Source: Paraniabella hibiscisoli
GTDB lineage: Bacteria; Bacteroidota; Bacteroidia; Chitinophagales; Chitinophagaceae
Length of the DNA: 64,000 nucleotides
NCBI RefSeq assembly: GCF_022512515.1
Contig: NZ_JAKWBK010000005.1
Location: 57,305-121,304 of the forward strand
Reading direction: 5' to 3'
Shown here: positions 28,710 through 38,326 of the stretch, one piece after another
Numbering within the stretch: position 1 is the first letter of the stretch
How the letters are laid out: each line of letters begins with the position of its first letter
Notes under the pieces: generated by a model
What the model was told of the DNA's origin: nothing
Databases searched by the model: none
What the model saw: only the letters and a program-made list of their open reading frames with translations
Translations under genes and position numbers: made by a program

Positions 28710-29043
28710 GTGTATAAGCTCGTTGTCGCTCTTTTTATATCTGTAGTCATTACTTTCTGAAATGATTAAAATGGTTGTAGCCTTTCTTTCTTCTCATGCT
28801 CCCTGCTCACTATACCGCTACGGATGCAAATCACCCAAAAAATTGCCCAAAAGTGTTAAAAATTTTGTTAAAATTACAATTATTTTTTAACAAACTGTTG
28901 ATTGTCAATAATAATATTTTAATGGAACCGGCTTCAACTGGGGGTGCTTGCTATTTCATCAAGATACGGAAAACGCCAAAAAACAAATCTTTTCTAAACA
29001 ATTTTGCAGCTACTTTTGTAAGCAGTACAGGTAAAATTCAATA
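28710..29043. other. spacer between sigma factor and uvrA
   Basis: About 330 bases between two divergently transcribed genes. The first part encodes the lost N-terminus of the sigma factor on the minus strand (to about 28797). The rest is A/T-rich and contains a possible uvrA -7 box, TACTTTTG at 29011-29018, without a clear -33 box. No gene found. Confidence 0.35.
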
Positions 29044-31866
29044 ATGGCGGCACAGAAAAAATCTAATGGTGAAATACTGATCAAAGGCGCGAAAGTGCAT
29101 AATCTGAAAGATGTAACCGTTAGTATCCCAAGAAATAAATTTATAGTTGTTACAGGTGTTTCTGGTTCGGGGAAATCTTCTCTTACCATCGATACTTTAT
29201 ATGCCGAAGGGCAGCGGCGTTATGCAGAAAGCCTCAGTGCTTATGCAAGACAATTCTTAAACCGGATGAATAAGCCGGAAGTAGATTATATTAAAGGCTT
29301 ATGTCCCGCTATTGCCATAGAACAAAAAGTAATTACCCGAACGCCCCGCAGTACCGTAGGCACAATGACTGAAATCTACGACTATTTGAGGTTGCTGTTT
29401 GCCAGGGCAGGTGTAACCATTTCTCCGGTATCGGGGCAGGAGGTTAAAAAAGATGATGTGGCAGATGTTGTGGGAGCCATTCAGAAACTGCAGGAAGGAG
29501 ATAAAGTTTTTATACTCGTAAAATTTAAACAACATCGCAACCGCGATATCAAAGAAGAGTTGAATATCCTCATGCAAAAGGGCTTTAGCCGTATTGCCAT
29601 GGATACGAACGAAGCGGGTGGGGGAATGGACGTTAAAAGGATCGAGGACTTTTTGGAAATGGATGCCACCGCTTTAGCCAAATTATTCGAGGTTGGTAAG
29701 GGCAAAAAAGAAGGCGCCTATATTTTAATAGACCGTATAGTGGTGAAGGATTTTGATGAAGATGATATTCATCGCCTGGGAGATTCGATTGGTACTGCTT
29801 TTTATGAGGGAGAGGGGATGTGTATGTGGAAGTGGTTCCGCAAAAAGGAAAGAAAAAGTTATTAAATTTTAATAGCCGTTTCGAGCTGGATGGTATTGTG
29901 TTTGAAGAACCTCAGCCTAATCTTTTTCCTTCAATAATCCTTTAGGCGCCTGTCCTACCTGTGAGGGCTTTAGCCTGGTTCTAGGTATTGATAACGACCT
30001 GGTGATACCAGATAAGAGATTAAGCGTGTATGAAGGAGCAGTGGCACCCTGGAAGGGTGAGAAGCTGGGTAAATGGAAAGATGCTTTTGTAAGGAGCGCT
30101 GCCAAAGATAATTTTCCGGTACATAAGGCGATTGCCGATCTTACAAAGGAGCAATACAATTATCTGTGGAGAACAAGGGGAGGCATCAATGACTTTTTTA
30201 AAGAGGTAGAACAGAATTTGTATAAGGTTCAGTACCGGGTGTTGCTAAGCCGCTATAGAGGTAGAACAACCTGTCCTGATTGTAACGGGTATCGCCTTCG
30301 TAAAGAAGCGCTTTATGTGCAGGTGGCTGGAAAAAACATCGGCGAACTTTGTGAAATGCCGGCCCGTGATCTGAAGACCTGGTTTGACCAGCTGAAATTA
30401 ACCAGTCATCAAAAAGAAATAGCCAAACGTATTTTAATTGAGGTTAATAATCGCCTGGATACGCTACTTAAAGTAGGTTTGGGGTACCTGACCATGAACC
30501 GGGTAGCGAATACATTGAGTGGTGGAGAAAGCCAGCGTATACAGTTAACCCGTAGCCTTGGGAGTAATTTAACCAACTCTCTTTATATACTGGATGAACC
30601 ATCTATAGGTCTGCATTCGCGCGATACCAGTAACCTGATCAAAGTACTTAAAGAGCTGCGTGATCTGAATAATACGGTGGTGGTGGTCGAGCACGATGAA
30701 ATGGTGATGCAGCAAGCCGATCATATTATTGATATGGGGCCTTTGGCCTCACATTTAGGAGGTGAGGTAGTGGCAGAAGGGGATTTTAAAACGCTTATCA
30801 AAAATCCGGAAAGTTTAACGGGTAAATACCTCAGCGGTGAGTTCTCTATAGCACCACCCAAAACCGTACGTAAGTGGAACCGTTCTATCAAAGTGGAAGG
30901 TGCAAGACATAATAATTTAAAAGATATTACCGTCGAATTCCCGCTTAATGTGCTTTGTGTAGTGAGCGGTGTAAGCGGTAGTGGTAAGACTACATTGGTA
31001 AAACAAATTTTATATCCCGCCTTACAAAAAATGAAGGGGAGTTTAGTGGCGATAAAGTGGGATTTCACAAAGCGATTACGGGCGATGTAGAAAGTGTGCA
31101 ACAGATAGAAATGGTGGATCAGAACCCGATTGGTAAGTCTTCGAGAAGTAACCCGGTAACTTATATCAAAGCTTATGATGAGATCAGGGATCTGTTTGCA
31201 AAACAACCCTTAAGTAAAATGAGGGGTTTTCAACCCAAGCATTTCTCTTTTAATGTAGATGCCGGAAGGTGCGATACCTGCAAAGGAGAAGGCGAACAGG
31301 TTGTGGAGATGCAGTTCCTGGCCGATGTGCACCTGGTATGTGAAAGCTGCGGTGGTAAACGTTTTAAAGAAGAAATATTAGAGGTAAAGTACAAGGACAA
31401 AAGTATTTTTGATGTGCTGGAAATGAGCGTGGACGAAGCCATTGATTTTTTTGCAGATGAAAGAAAGCTGTCGGAGGCGATCAGGCCATTAAGCGATGTG
31501 GGATTGGGGTATGTAAAATTGGGACAGTCTTCAGATACTTTATCGGGTGGTGAAGCGCAAAGGGTGAAGCTGGCTTCGTTCCTCGGTAAGGGCAAAGCCA
31601 GTAACAAAGTGCTGTTTATTTTTGATGAGCCCACTACCGGACTTCATTTTCATGATATCAAAAAACTACTGGCTTCTTTTAATGCGTTAATTGAACAGGG
31701 GCATTCCATTCTGGTAATAGAACACAATATAGATGTAATAAGAAGTGCCGACTGGCTGATAGAGTTAGGACCTGATGCCGGAGATGGTGGTGGCGAGCTG
31801 GTATTTGCTGGTAAGCCAACTGATATTAAAAAGGTGAAAGAAAGTTATACTTCGAAATATATTTAA
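29044..31866 (+). CDS. uvrA: excinuclease ABC subunit A (three frameshifts)
   Basis: Damage-recognition ATPase of nucleotide excision repair. About 942 residues when restored. Starts MAAQKKSNGEILIKGAKVHN; first Walker A GVSGSGKSSL, first zinc module with CPTCEGF and CPDCNGYR, first signature TLSGGESQRIQLTRSLG with LDEPSIGLH; second Walker A GVSGSGKTTL, second zinc module CDTCKGEG...CESCGGKRF, second signature TLSGGEAQRVKLA and DEPTTGLHFHD. One base is missing near 29818 (G run), 29922 (T run) and 31037 (G run). Stand-alone gene; sequence otherwise perfect. Confidence 0.97.
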
Positions 31867-31991
31867 AAATGGAGCTTCTTCCGGAGATGATTAAAACATT
31901 AAGGAGTTAAGGATAGTTAAGGTCAAGGCAATGTGGTCAAAAATATCTCTCCTTCATGTAAACCACAAAGAGCCCATAAAATTACTGCAAC

Positions 31992-32024
31992 AAAAAAGGT
32001 TGATATTTTTCGTATCAACCTTTT
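31992..32024. terminator. bidirectional terminator between uvrA and aguA
   Basis: AAAAAAGGTTGATA, seven-base loop, TATCAACCTTTT: an 11-base stem with T/A runs on both sides, serving the convergent uvrA and aguBA genes. Confidence 0.85.
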
Positions 32025-32045
32025 CATAAGATATTTATAGCAATA

Positions 32046-33154
32046 TTATATAGCCGGTTCCTGCTGGCTTAAACAGTGAAAGCTGCCTAATCCCCAAATT
32101 ATTTCGGTGGAATCAATGCCAATAACCGTTCTGTCTTTAAAATGTTCCTGTATGATTTTTAAAGCAGCATCATCCTTACTGCAGCGGTAAGTAGGCACTA
32201 TTACCGATTTGTTAGCGATATAAAAATTAGCATACGAGGCAGGTAGTCGCTGATCTTCAAAAACCACCGCATCAGGCATCGGCAGCTCAATAATATTGAG
32301 TTGTTTGCCGTTCAATAAACGCATTTGTTGTAGTTGCTTCAGGTTGTTTTGGAGCAACTCATAATTTTCATCGTTTTTATTTTCTTCTATAACCGTCAAT
32401 ACCGTATCCTCGTTTACAAAACGAACCGTGTCATCAATATGCCCGTCGGTGTCATCGCCCACAATACCATCTTCTACCCAAAGCACTTGTTCTGCTCCAT
32501 AGTAATTGTATAAGTATTCTTCTATTTGCTGCTGATTCAGGTGAGGGTTCCTGTTTTCGTTGAGCAGGCAGGCCGTAGAAGTAAGTATAGTGCCATTACC
32601 ATTAAATTCGACTGAACCGCCTTCCATAACAATGCCAGGGTTAAAAACGGGCAGCCCGAATTGTTGGGCGATTTTTGTAGGCACCACATCATCCAGGTCG
32701 TAGGGAGGGTACTTATCGCCCCAGGCATTATATCCCCAGTCAACCACCACTTTCTTGTGCTTACCAGCATTAGGGTTGATCAGGAATGCCGGACCGTGAT
32801 CGCGACACCAGGCATCATTAGTTTCATTAAAATAGAATTCGACTTTGGTAAGATCCACACCTTGTTTTTGCAAATGCTTTAATGCAAAAGACTTCATTTT
32901 TTCGTCTGTAACATTAATACGGACCAGTTCGTGCTTTGCCAATTCTTTAATAAAGTGTGCATAGTAAGGGTAGATGGTATTGAGCTTACCGGGCCAGGAT
33001 GCTTCTTTATGCGGCCAGCTTAACCAGGTGGCTTCATGCGGGTGCCATTCAGCCGGGAAAAAATAGCCAAGTTGTTTGGGGTAAGTCCGGAAGTAGAAAA
33101 GTCAGTAAGTCCGGATGTTAGAGCGTCCGGATGTCCGGAAGTATTTGAGGTCAT
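32046..33154 (-). CDS. aguA: agmatine deiminase (frameshifted)
   Basis: Converts agmatine to N-carbamoylputrescine. About 370 residues. Active-site pattern of the pentein fold: WCRDHGPAFLI, VMEGGSVEFNGNGTILTS, GDDTDGHIDDTVRFV and the catalytic Cys near the C-terminus in GLGSFHCLSQQEPAI. Start at ATG 33154; a base is missing near 33078, joining to PKQLGYFFPAEWHPHEATW. Between the start and P-K-Q-L-G-Y lie four copies of GTCCGGA (minus-strand TCCGGAC), which add about 20 residues absent from typical family members. Follows aguB by 49 bases: two-step putrescine route. Confidence 0.93.
33085..33139. repeat. GTCCGGA x4 in the 5' end of aguA
   Basis: GTCCGGA at 33085, 33109, 33125 and 33133. On the minus strand this is in-frame coding text for Ser-Gly-rich residues (S-G-H-P-D, T-S-G-L-T, T-S-G-L-T). 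The surrounding spacing is irregular, as in simple sequence slippage. Confidence 0.75.
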
Positions 33155-33203
33155 TTTATTTTAGTGAATTTTGTAAAGTACCGGTTTTTGAACTCCTCGC
33201 TGG

Positions 33204-34078
33204 TTAGTCTCCGTCAATATAGCGTTTGGTAATAGGCTGATAACTGTCAATTCTCCTGTCTCTGAGAAATGGCCAGTGCATCCGGAAATTGTCCGCTTCC
33301 TTCAGGTCCAATTCGACCACTTCGGTTTCTTCATTATCGTGTGAAGCAAGGTAAATCAGTTTACCCTGTCCGTTGGTAGCAAAGCTGCCTCCCCAGAATT
33401 TCATAGCGCCATTTTGCTCAAAACCAACACGGTTTACGCTTACTACAGGAATTCCGTTGGCTACGGCATGGCTACGTTGAATTGTTTGCCAGGCGTTGTA
33501 CTGGTCTTTGTTGGTCTCTTCGTCCTGCTCTGTTGCCCAGCCAATGGCAGTTGGGTAAAACAAAATTTCGGCACCCATCAGGGCGGTGATACGTGCAGCT
33601 TCAGGATACCATTGATCCCAGCAGATCAGTATACCAATGTTTGCAAATTTGGTTTTAAATACTTTATAGCCCAGGTCGCCCGGTGTGAAATAGAACTTTT
33701 CGTAATAGGCAGGGTCATCGGGAATATGCATTTTGCGATATTTACCCAGGTAGCTGCCGTCAGCATCTAAAACAGCGGTAGTATTGTGGTATAACCCCTC
33801 CGCTCTTTTTCAAAAAGAGATGCAATGATCACAACGCCCAGCTCTTTCGCCAACGCACCCAGTACTTCGGTGGACGGGCCGGGAATCGATTCTGCCAGAG
33901 AAAAGTTATTATAGTCTTCTATATCACAGAAGTATAAAGAAGTAAAAAGCTCCTGCAGGCATACGATCTGTGCGCCTTTTGCAGCGGCTTCTCTTGTTTT
34001 TTCAATGGCTTTGTTCAGGTTTTCCTGTTTGTCAGCAGTACAGCTCATCTGAACCATGCCTATTTTTACTTTTGCCAT
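33204..34078 (-). CDS. aguB: N-carbamoylputrescine amidase (frameshifted)
   Basis: Nitrilase-superfamily hydrolase giving putrescine, CO2 and ammonia. About 292 residues. Glu-Lys-Cys triad visible in CLQELFTSLYF, KYRKMHIPDD and ILICWDQWYPEAARI. Starts MAKVKIGMVQMSCTADKQENL; one A missing near 33812 (E-K-R-A-E-G-L-Y expected). The family signature W-D-Q-W-Y-P-E matches the AguB type rather than generic nitrilases. First gene of the aguB-aguA unit, 49 bases before aguA. Confidence 0.94.
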
Positions 34079-34208
34079 AAATTACTTTTTTCTCAAGCAC
34101 CGCTTAAGAAGTCGCAAAGGTACTTCAAAATGAGTGAAGGAATGATGCTTATAATCATAAAAAATGCGGAACCATTCAGCTCCGCATTCTTTTATTTTCT
34201 GCTGATTT

Positions 34209-34627
34209 TTATCTCAGCCGGTCCAGGTTTTTGATCAGTTTCTGGTCTTTTCGTATGCCTTGTATGGCAAAGAGAAAGCCCACCACAATTAATAGGGTCA
34301 GTAAAGCTGTTATTGCTATATTACCCGCCGAAAAATGCTGGCTATACACCCAATAAACGGCTATCAGTCCCAAAGAAGCTATCAGCCCCAAAAGGCTTAA
34401 TTGAATCTGCTTTTTTCGATCTTTGAATAAGAAGATCGTTACGGCCGACAGACCCAGCACTAAAACAGTTAATAATATTAAATAGATATTATCAATTGCA
34501 GTAAGCTCAGGGCCTTCAACTCCAGTGGTTCCGGGTGTTACAACGCCACTGTAAAAGGGAATTTGAACGTTAGTCCGCTACTGATAGCAGAAAGCAATAA
34601 CCACAATGTTTGTTTTCTTTGAATCAT
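34209..34627 (-). CDS. DUF4293 membrane protein (frameshifted)
   Basis: About 140 residues. Starts MIQRKQTLWLLLSAISSG (ATG 34627), the family's typical beginning; four hydrophobic helices follow, including IYLILLTVLVLGLSAVTIFLF, LSLLGLIASLGLIAVYWVY and IAITALLTLLIVVGFLFAI. One T is missing near 34557 (K-F-P-F-Y-S-G expected). DUF4293 is Bacteroidota-specific and uncharacterised. It is upstream of aguB on the same strand, with a 130-base gap. Confidence 0.85.
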
Positions 34628-34630
34628 TTT

Positions 34631-34727
34631 TATAAGTTGAAATGTTAAACAGTTGATAAGCTGACATGAAGTAAACCTTGTTAACCCTGTCTGCCGCCAG
34701 GCAGGCTATCAACTTTTCAACGCTAAA
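34631..34727. repeat. AGTTGA/TCAACT repeat with central CTGCC-GGCAG palindrome
   Basis: Left half carries AGTTGAAATG, CAGTTGATAAGCTGACA; right half TATCAACTTTTCAACG is its inverse. Between them CTGCCGCCAGGCAG is a small inverted repeat. Same motif family as 7681 and 17731. It fills the glyA 3' spacer. Confidence 0.55.
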
Positions 34728-34731
34728 CTAC

Positions 34732-36012
34732 TTATCCTAACTCAGGATACAGCGGGAACTGACCCATAAAAGCTTTTACCTCTTCTCTTACATCGCCGAT
34801 CAGTTTTTCGTCATCAGCATTGGTAAGCACCCTGTCTATCAGGTCTACTACCTGTATCACATGATCTTCTTTTAAACCACGTGTAGTTACAGCCGGAACA
34901 CCAATCCTGATACCCGATGTAACAAATGGCGACTTGTCATCAAAAGGTACGGCATTCTTGTTCAGGGTGATAAAAGCTTTGTCTAAAGTTTCCTGTGCTT
35001 TTTTACCAGTGATATTTTTATTACGAAGATCAATCAGCATCAGGTGGTTGTCTGTACCACCACTGATGAGGTTGTAATCTTTTGCTACAAAAGCTTTAGC
35101 CATTGCCTGTGCGTTAGCTACAATTTGCTTAGCGTAGTCGGTAAAGCTTTCATCAAGAATTTCACCAAAAGCTACTGCTTTAGCTGCAATGATATGCTCT
35201 AACGGACCACCTTGTATACCAGGGAATACCGCCAGGTCTAATAATTGAGTGATAGTACGTGTATTTCCTTTCGGATCTTTAATACCCCATGGGTTTTCAA
35301 AATCATGGCGTACCATAATAACACCACCGCGTGGACCACGCAATGTTTTATGGGTAGTACTGGTTACAATATGGCAATGATCAAAAGGATCGTTCAATAA
35401 CCCTTTCGCAATTAAACCTGCGGGGTGAGCGATATCGGCCAAAACAATGGCGCCAATTTTATCGGCAACTGCGCGAATACGCGCATAATCCCAGTCGCGG
35501 CTATATGCAGAAGCACCGCAAATGATCATTTTAGGCTTTTCGGCCAATGCCTTTTGCTCCAGGTCTTCGTATTCTACTAATCCTGTCTCTCTATTTACGC
35601 CGTAAGAAATAACTTTATAGTGCTTGCCGCTGAAGTTAGCCGGGCTACCATGGGTAAGGTGTCCGCCCATGCTCAAGTCGAGGCCCATAATAGTATCGCC
35701 TGGCTTCAAAACAGCCTGGAATATGGCTGCGTTGGCTTGCGCACCACTGTGTGGTTGTACGTTGGCCCAGCTTAAATTAAATATTTTCTTTAACCTGTCG
35801 ATAGCAAGGTTCTCAATTTCATCTACTACTTCACAGCCACCATAATACCTGCGCCCGGGATAACCTTCTGCATATTTATTGGCGGGTACGCTACCCATTG
35901 CCTGTAATACCTGGTAAGACACAAAGTTTTCTGACGCAATCAACTCGATGTCGTTGCGCTGGCGCTCTAATTCTTTATTGAGCAGTTCAAAGAGGATAGT
36001 ATCATTTTGCAT
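34732..36012 (-). CDS. glyA: serine hydroxymethyltransferase
   Basis: PLP enzyme interconverting serine and glycine and feeding one-carbon units to folate. 426 residues, intact. Features: IELIASENFVS near residue 20, GYPGRRYYGG, WANVQPHSGAQANAA, DIAHPAGLIAKG (PLP-stacking His and Asp) and the lysine in VTSTTHKTLRGPRGG; C-terminus IRIGVPAVTTRGL. Complete and undamaged, unlike most neighbours. Confidence 0.98.
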   Translation of the reverse strand: MQNDTILFELLNKELERQRNDIELIASENFVSYQVLQAMGSVPANKYAEGYPGRRYYGGCEVVDEIENLAIDRLKKIFNLSWANVQPHSGAQANAAIFQAVLKPGDTIMGLDLSMGGHLTHGSPANFSGKHYKVISYGVNRETGLVEYEDLEQKALAEKPKMIICGASAYSRDWDYARIRAVADKIGAIVLADIAHPAGLIAKGLLNDPFDHCHIVTSTTHKTLRGPRGGVIMVRHDFENPWGIKDPKGNTRTITQLLDLAVFPGIQGGPLEHIIAAKAVAFGEILDESFTDYAKQIVANAQAMAKAFVAKDYNLISGGTDNHLMLIDLRNKNITGKKAQETLDKAFITLNKNAVPFDDKSPFVTSGIRIGVPAVTTRGLKEDHVIQVVDLIDRVLTNADDEKLIGDVREEVKAFMGQFPLYPELG

Positions 36013-36253
36013 GGCGCAAAATTAAGGTTATACAAATTTTTATTGGCATATTTTACTCACAAGAGCCGTGTTTTTATGTGCAAATGCTAAAATTATCTGT
36101 AACTAAAGCTGAATTAGCTGCAAAAAGGACATACACCAAATAATTGTAGTCTGTTTAGCCTCAATCAAGAAAAACCGGTTGGCGTATCAATACAACCGTC
36201 AGAGTTTCATTTTTTACTTACCTTCACTTTTTTATAACATACTATAAACTATT

Positions 36254-36270
36254 AACCCCGGTCCGGGGTT
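36254..36270. promoter_or_regulatory. 17-base palindrome before nucleotidyltransferase start
   Basis: AACCCCGG, T, CCGGGGTT: perfect eight-base arms with one central base, ending eight bases before the ATG 36279. With a one-base centre it cannot form an ordinary hairpin; it resembles a dimeric-protein operator, or a stem through slippage that would cover the ribosome binding region. The rest of the 36013-36278 spacer holds nothing else recognised. Confidence 0.5.
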
Positions 36271-36278
36271 TGTTATAT

Positions 36279-37268
36279 ATGAAGGCAATCATCCCTGTTG
36301 CAGGTACCGGAACTAAATTGAGACCCCATAGCTATACGCAACCCAAAGCGTTGATACCATTGGCGGATAGAACAGTCTTAAGCATCATTATCGATCAGTT
36401 GAAGGATGCCGGTGTAGACGAGTTTGTTTTTATAATCGGCTACCTGGGCGATAAAATCTATCATTATATTAAAGATAAGCATAGCGATATCGTTGCGCAT
36501 TTTGTAGGACAGGAAGATAGAAGGGGAGTAGGCCACGCCATCAGCCTGGCAAAAGACCTGGTTAAGGGGGATGAAATACTGATCACCCTGGGTGATACTA
36601 TTTGTGAGTACGACGTAAACGAAGTGTTGCGCAGTGAAGGCTCTTATATAGGTGTACGTAAAGTAGATAACCCGAGAGATTTTGGTGTTGCTGAAATAGA
36701 TGCCAATGGAATTATTGAATCTGTAATAGAGAAACCGCATATCCCAAAGTCCAATATGGCAATGGTTGGGGTGTATAAAATAGTGGAAACGGATATCCTG
36801 TTTTCCTGCCTGGAAAAGAATATAACAGCCGGGCTGCTGACGCATGGCGAGTTCAGCATTACAGATGCGATACACTGTATGATAGAAAAAGGCGTTACTT
36901 TCAGATCTTTTAAGGTTGATAACTGGTTCGATGCAGGCAATAAAGAGACGCTGTTGAAATCGAATGCTACCCTGTTAAAGAAATTTGGTGTTGAGTCTGA
37001 TGCCTCAAAATACCAGAACACCGTTTTGATTCCCCCTGTAAGTATTGGCGTGGGATGTTCTATTGAGAACTGTATTATCGGGCCTAATGTAACTTTGGGC
37101 GAATACACCAATATGGCTCAATCTATCGTTAAAAATTCGATAGTAGGAGCCTATTCCAACTTATATGATATTGTTCTGGAAGATTCGTTGATAGGCAGTG
37201 ATACCAGTTTGAAGGGGGAGTCGAGAAGCCTTAATATCGGTGATAATACCAGTATTGATCTGGGATGA
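36279..37268 (+). CDS. sugar-1-phosphate nucleotidyltransferase
   Basis: Activates a sugar-1-phosphate to an NDP-sugar for surface polysaccharide or related synthesis. 329 residues. Starts MKAIIPVAGTGTKLRPHSYTQPK (ATG 36279; an in-frame TTG at 36270 is less likely). GTGTKLRP-x8-K is the nucleotide-binding loop, ITLGDTICEYD the metal-binding Asp, and the C-terminal region is a left-handed helix with IENCIIGPNVTLGEYTNM-type hexapeptides. Which sugar is used cannot be told; it resembles RmlA/glucose-1-phosphate thymidylyltransferase and MobA-like enzymes. Confidence 0.9.
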   Translation: MKAIIPVAGTGTKLRPHSYTQPKALIPLADRTVLSIIIDQLKDAGVDEFVFIIGYLGDKIYHYIKDKHSDIVAHFVGQEDRRGVGHAISLAKDLVKGDEILITLGDTICEYDVNEVLRSEGSYIGVRKVDNPRDFGVAEIDANGIIESVIEKPHIPKSNMAMVGVYKIVETDILFSCLEKNITAGLLTHGEFSITDAIHCMIEKGVTFRSFKVDNWFDAGNKETLLKSNATLLKKFGVESDASKYQNTVLIPPVSIGVGCSIENCIIGPNVTLGEYTNMAQSIVKNSIVGAYSNLYDIVLEDSLIGSDTSLKGESRSLNIGDNTSIDLG

Positions 37269-37368
37269 TATAATAAATGACCAGGCTGGATGTTTAAGCT
37301 AACTATCCGTATCTCATTTATGCGATAAACATAGTATCTTCCGGTAAATTGCCTGAACCGGATGAATT

Positions 37369-38301
37369 ATGTTGCGAACTAAAATTACCCAGCTTTTTAA
37401 TATTCAGTATCCCATTATCCAGGCCGGCATGGTATGGGCCAGTGGGTGGAGGCTTGCCAGCGCGGTGAGCAACGCTGGTGGCTTGGGTATTATCGGCGCG
37501 GGATCTATGAATCCTGATTTGCTGAAACTGCATATACAAAAATGTAAAGCTGCCACGGCTCTTCCCTTTGCAGTTAATCTGCCACTTTTATACCACGGAA
37601 TTGATCAACAGGTACAAACCATCATCGAAGAAAAAGTACCCATTGTTTTTACAAGTGCCGGTAATCCCAAAACCTGGACAGAAACATTTAAACAGGCAGG
37701 TATTATGGTTGTGCACGTGGTGAGCAGCAGTAAATTTGCCTTAAAGGCTCAGCAGGCAGGTTGTGATGCTGTAGTGGCTGAAGGTTTTGAAGCCGGCGGC
37801 CATAATGGCCGCGAGGAAACTACCACCATGGTGTTGATACCGCTGGTAAAAGCAGCTTTGGATATACCGGTAATTGCGGCCGGCGGTATTGCTAACGGAC
37901 GGCAAATGCTGGCGGCCTTTGTCTTAGGCGCTGATGCAGTGCAAATGGGAAGCCGGTTTGTTGCCTGCCTCGAAGCTTCATCCCATCTCAATTTTAAAAA
38001 TAAAGTAATCGATGCAATCGAGGGTGATACCCAAATGTCTATGAAAAAACTAACACCGGTGCGATTGCTTAAAAATGAGTTTTCTGATAAAATAGAAGCG
38101 GCTGAAAACCGTTGCGCCTCTTCCGAAGAATTAATTTCCTTACTGGGCAAGGGGCGTGCCCGCCTCGGTATGTTCGACGGAAACCTGGAAGAAGGAGAAC
38201 TTGAAATTGGCCAGGTATGCGCCCTGATCAATGATCTTCCATCGGCAGCTTCCATAGTCTCAGCCACCTGGAATGAATTTGTAGAAGAAAAAAGAGAATA
38301 G
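37369..38301 (+). CDS. nitronate monooxygenase / FabK-like flavoprotein
   Basis: TIM-barrel FMN protein, 310 residues, intact. Starts MLRTKITQLFNIQYPIIQAGM; typical loops: GGLGIIGAGSM, VFTSAGNPKTW, AGCDAVVAEGFEAGGHNG with IPVIAAGGIANGRQM and LGADAVQMGSRFVA (FMN phosphate loops). Nitronate oxidation and enoyl-ACP reduction (FabK) share this fold. EAGGHNG and the long C-terminus favour nitronate monooxygenase, but a FabK-like role cannot be excluded. Follows the nucleotidyltransferase by 100 bases. Confidence 0.85.
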   Translation: MLRTKITQLFNIQYPIIQAGMVWASGWRLASAVSNAGGLGIIGAGSMNPDLLKLHIQKCKAATALPFAVNLPLLYHGIDQQVQTIIEEKVPIVFTSAGNPKTWTETFKQAGIMVVHVVSSSKFALKAQQAGCDAVVAEGFEAGGHNGREETTTMVLIPLVKAALDIPVIAAGGIANGRQMLAAFVLGADAVQMGSRFVACLEASSHLNFKNKVIDAIEGDTQMSMKKLTPVRLLKNEFSDKIEAAENRCASSEELISLLGKGRARLGMFDGNLEEGELEIGQVCALINDLPSAASIVSATWNEFVEEKRE

Positions 38302-38326
38302 CCTTACTTTAAACAGCCAAGCCCTT

